NCBI GenBank assembly: GCA_051655145.1
Contig: JBOFZK010000053.1
Location: forward strand, 1-6,183
Origin: UBA710 sp051655145
Lineage (GTDB): Bacteria > Bacillota_I > Bacilli_A > Mycoplasmatales > Metamycoplasmataceae
Length of the DNA stretch: 6,183 bases
Direction of reading: 5' to 3'
A program made the translations under genes and the position numbers. Of this stretch, positions 5,073 to 6,183 are shown one piece after another (within the stretch, counting starts at the first letter, position 1; every line of letters begins with the position of its first letter). Under the pieces are notes generated by a model, which was not told where the DNA came from, ran no database searches, and worked only from the letters and a program-made list of their open reading frames with translations.

Positions 5073-6183
5073 ATGAACAAAAAATTATTAATTTCTTTAG
5101 GAGCTTTATCGACTATAGCAATAGTTAGTCCAATATTAATTACAGCATCATGTGCTGCGGAGGTATCAAATGCTAACAATTTAGTTGTTACAGCTATAGC
5201 TAATCCTAAACTTACAAATGAAGATGTAATTGTTTTAGAAAATGCAACAGCAGATAATACAGCTAAATGAAACGCTCTTGCTAAATTATTTACAGGAGCG
5301 GGATTTGTAGAAGGAAATAAAGATAAATTTACTTCTTCAATTGATAAAACAAATTCAACAGTTACTATAAAAGCAAATACCGGTTATACAATTAATGGCG
5401 GAGAAACATTTGCATCAAATAAATATATAATTGAAGCAACAACTCCAAATAAAAATTTAGCTATTACAGCTATAGCTAATCCTAAACTTACAGATGCAGA
5501 CATGGCCGTTTTAGAAAATGCAACAGTAGATAATACAGCTAAATGAAATGCTCTTGCTAAATTATTTGCAGGAGAAGGATTTGTAGTTGAAAATAAAGAT
5601 AATTTTACTTCTTCAATTGATAAAGGAAAATCAATAGTAACTTTAAAAGCAAATCCTGGTTATACAATTAATGGAGGAGAAACATTTGCATCAAATGTAT
5701 ATGCAGTTGATCCAGCTGTTCCAAATAAAGATTTAGTTATTACAACTCTAATTGATCCTAAAGTTACTGAAGAAGAAATTAATTCTTTGGAAGTAGTTGA
5801 TAATAATGAAACTAAATTAACATCTCTTACAAAATTATTTCAAGGAAATGATCTTAATTTAGATAATTTAGCTAATTTAGAAATTAAAGTTGATAAAGTT
5901 AAATTTTTAGTTACTTTAACAGGAATTAACGGATATACAATTAATGCACAAACATCATTAGTATCAAATAGATATTTAATAATAACTATTCCTACAATTA
6001 CAGATTTAAAAATTACAGCAAATGGAGCTCAAAAACTTAGACCAATAGAAGAAACAGCTATTAAAGGAACTGATCCTGTAGCACAATTATCTGTACTTCA
6101 AAAATTATTTACAGGCATTACTTCTACAAATCAACCTAATTTTACAGTTGCAGTAAGTGATACTAATGTAGTTACTTTAACAG
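5073..6183 (+). CDS. Variable surface lipoprotein, N-terminal part (3' end outside window)
   Basis: 370 residues are visible and the frame is open to the right edge when TGA at 5268 and 5544 is read as Trp66 and Trp158. Residues 1-27 form a lipoprotein signal peptide (MNKKLLISLGALSTIAIV, then T-A-S-Cys27), more diverged from the other two than they are from each other. The lipobox has Thr at -3, which is unusual outside mycoplasmas. Cys27 is the only Cys seen. Repeats begin near residues 36, 128, 220 and 310. Repeats 1 and 2 are near copies with AKWNALAKLF and a GFV turn, resembling repeats 1-3 of the 958 gene. Repeats 3 and 4 are of the other type (LTKLFQGNDL, LQKLFTG). It is predicted to be exported and lipid-anchored. 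The total length and number of repeats cannot be known from here, and the function is not known beyond family membership. Confidence 0.9.
5178..6183 (+). repeat. Coding repeat array, three full units and a partial fourth
   Basis: Unit starts are near 5178, 5454, 5730 and 6000 (92, 92, 90 residues, then cut by the edge). Units 1 and 2 are 276 bp apart and nearly the same in DNA: a 29-nt run is identical (5188-5216 and 5464-5492), and the stretch around the TGA codon differs by one base over nearly 40. Units 3 and 4 lack the Trp and carry a K/Q-L-x-x-L-x-K-L-F core. Confidence 0.85.

Overview
The window looks like chromosome from a wall-less Mollicute that uses the Mycoplasma genetic code. The DNA is very AT-rich. 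Every reading frame is interrupted by in-frame TGA codons inside conserved protein repeats, and all six tryptophans are TGA, with no TGG used. Three genes begin with almost the same bacterial lipoprotein signal peptide, ending in Cys27. The proteins resemble the 'lipoprotein 17-related' variable surface lipoproteins (Lipoprotein_17 / PF04200-type repeats). Such repeats are expanded in several mycoplasmas and best known to me as the Mvsp proteins of Mycoplasma mobile. The species assignment is an inference from recall and base composition, not a database match.

Layout, all on the + strand: (1) the 3' end of a lipoprotein-family gene (1-782) with a hairpin terminator; (2) a complete 756-residue lipoprotein with eight tandem repeats (958-3228); (3) a complete 486-residue lipoprotein with five repeats (3363-4823); (4) the 5' part of another (5073 to beyond the window end), with three full repeats and part of a fourth. 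Once TGA is read as Trp, the apparently broken fragments join into these long genes. I see no pseudogene, mobile element, tRNA, rRNA or CRISPR.

Each gap between genes (175, 134 and 249 bases) carries a terminator for the gene before and a TATAAT promoter plus ribosome binding site for the gene after. The genes are therefore probably separate transcription units, not an operon. In all three leaders an inverted repeat lies at or just after the predicted transcription start. Genes 2 and 3 share one palindrome, while gene 4 has an unrelated and longer one. The third gap also holds a long imperfect inverted repeat upstream of the gene 4 promoter.

Together the genes form a tandem family of modular surface lipoproteins, anchored by a lipidated N-terminal Cys and projecting a chain of roughly 84-93-residue beta/alpha repeats. 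Near-identical DNA within and between genes provides substrate for recombination, which fits a role in surface-antigen diversity. No enzyme or binding activity can be read from the sequence. I do not see an unknown multi-gene system; the least explained parts are the leader palindromes and the recent-looking repeat duplications.
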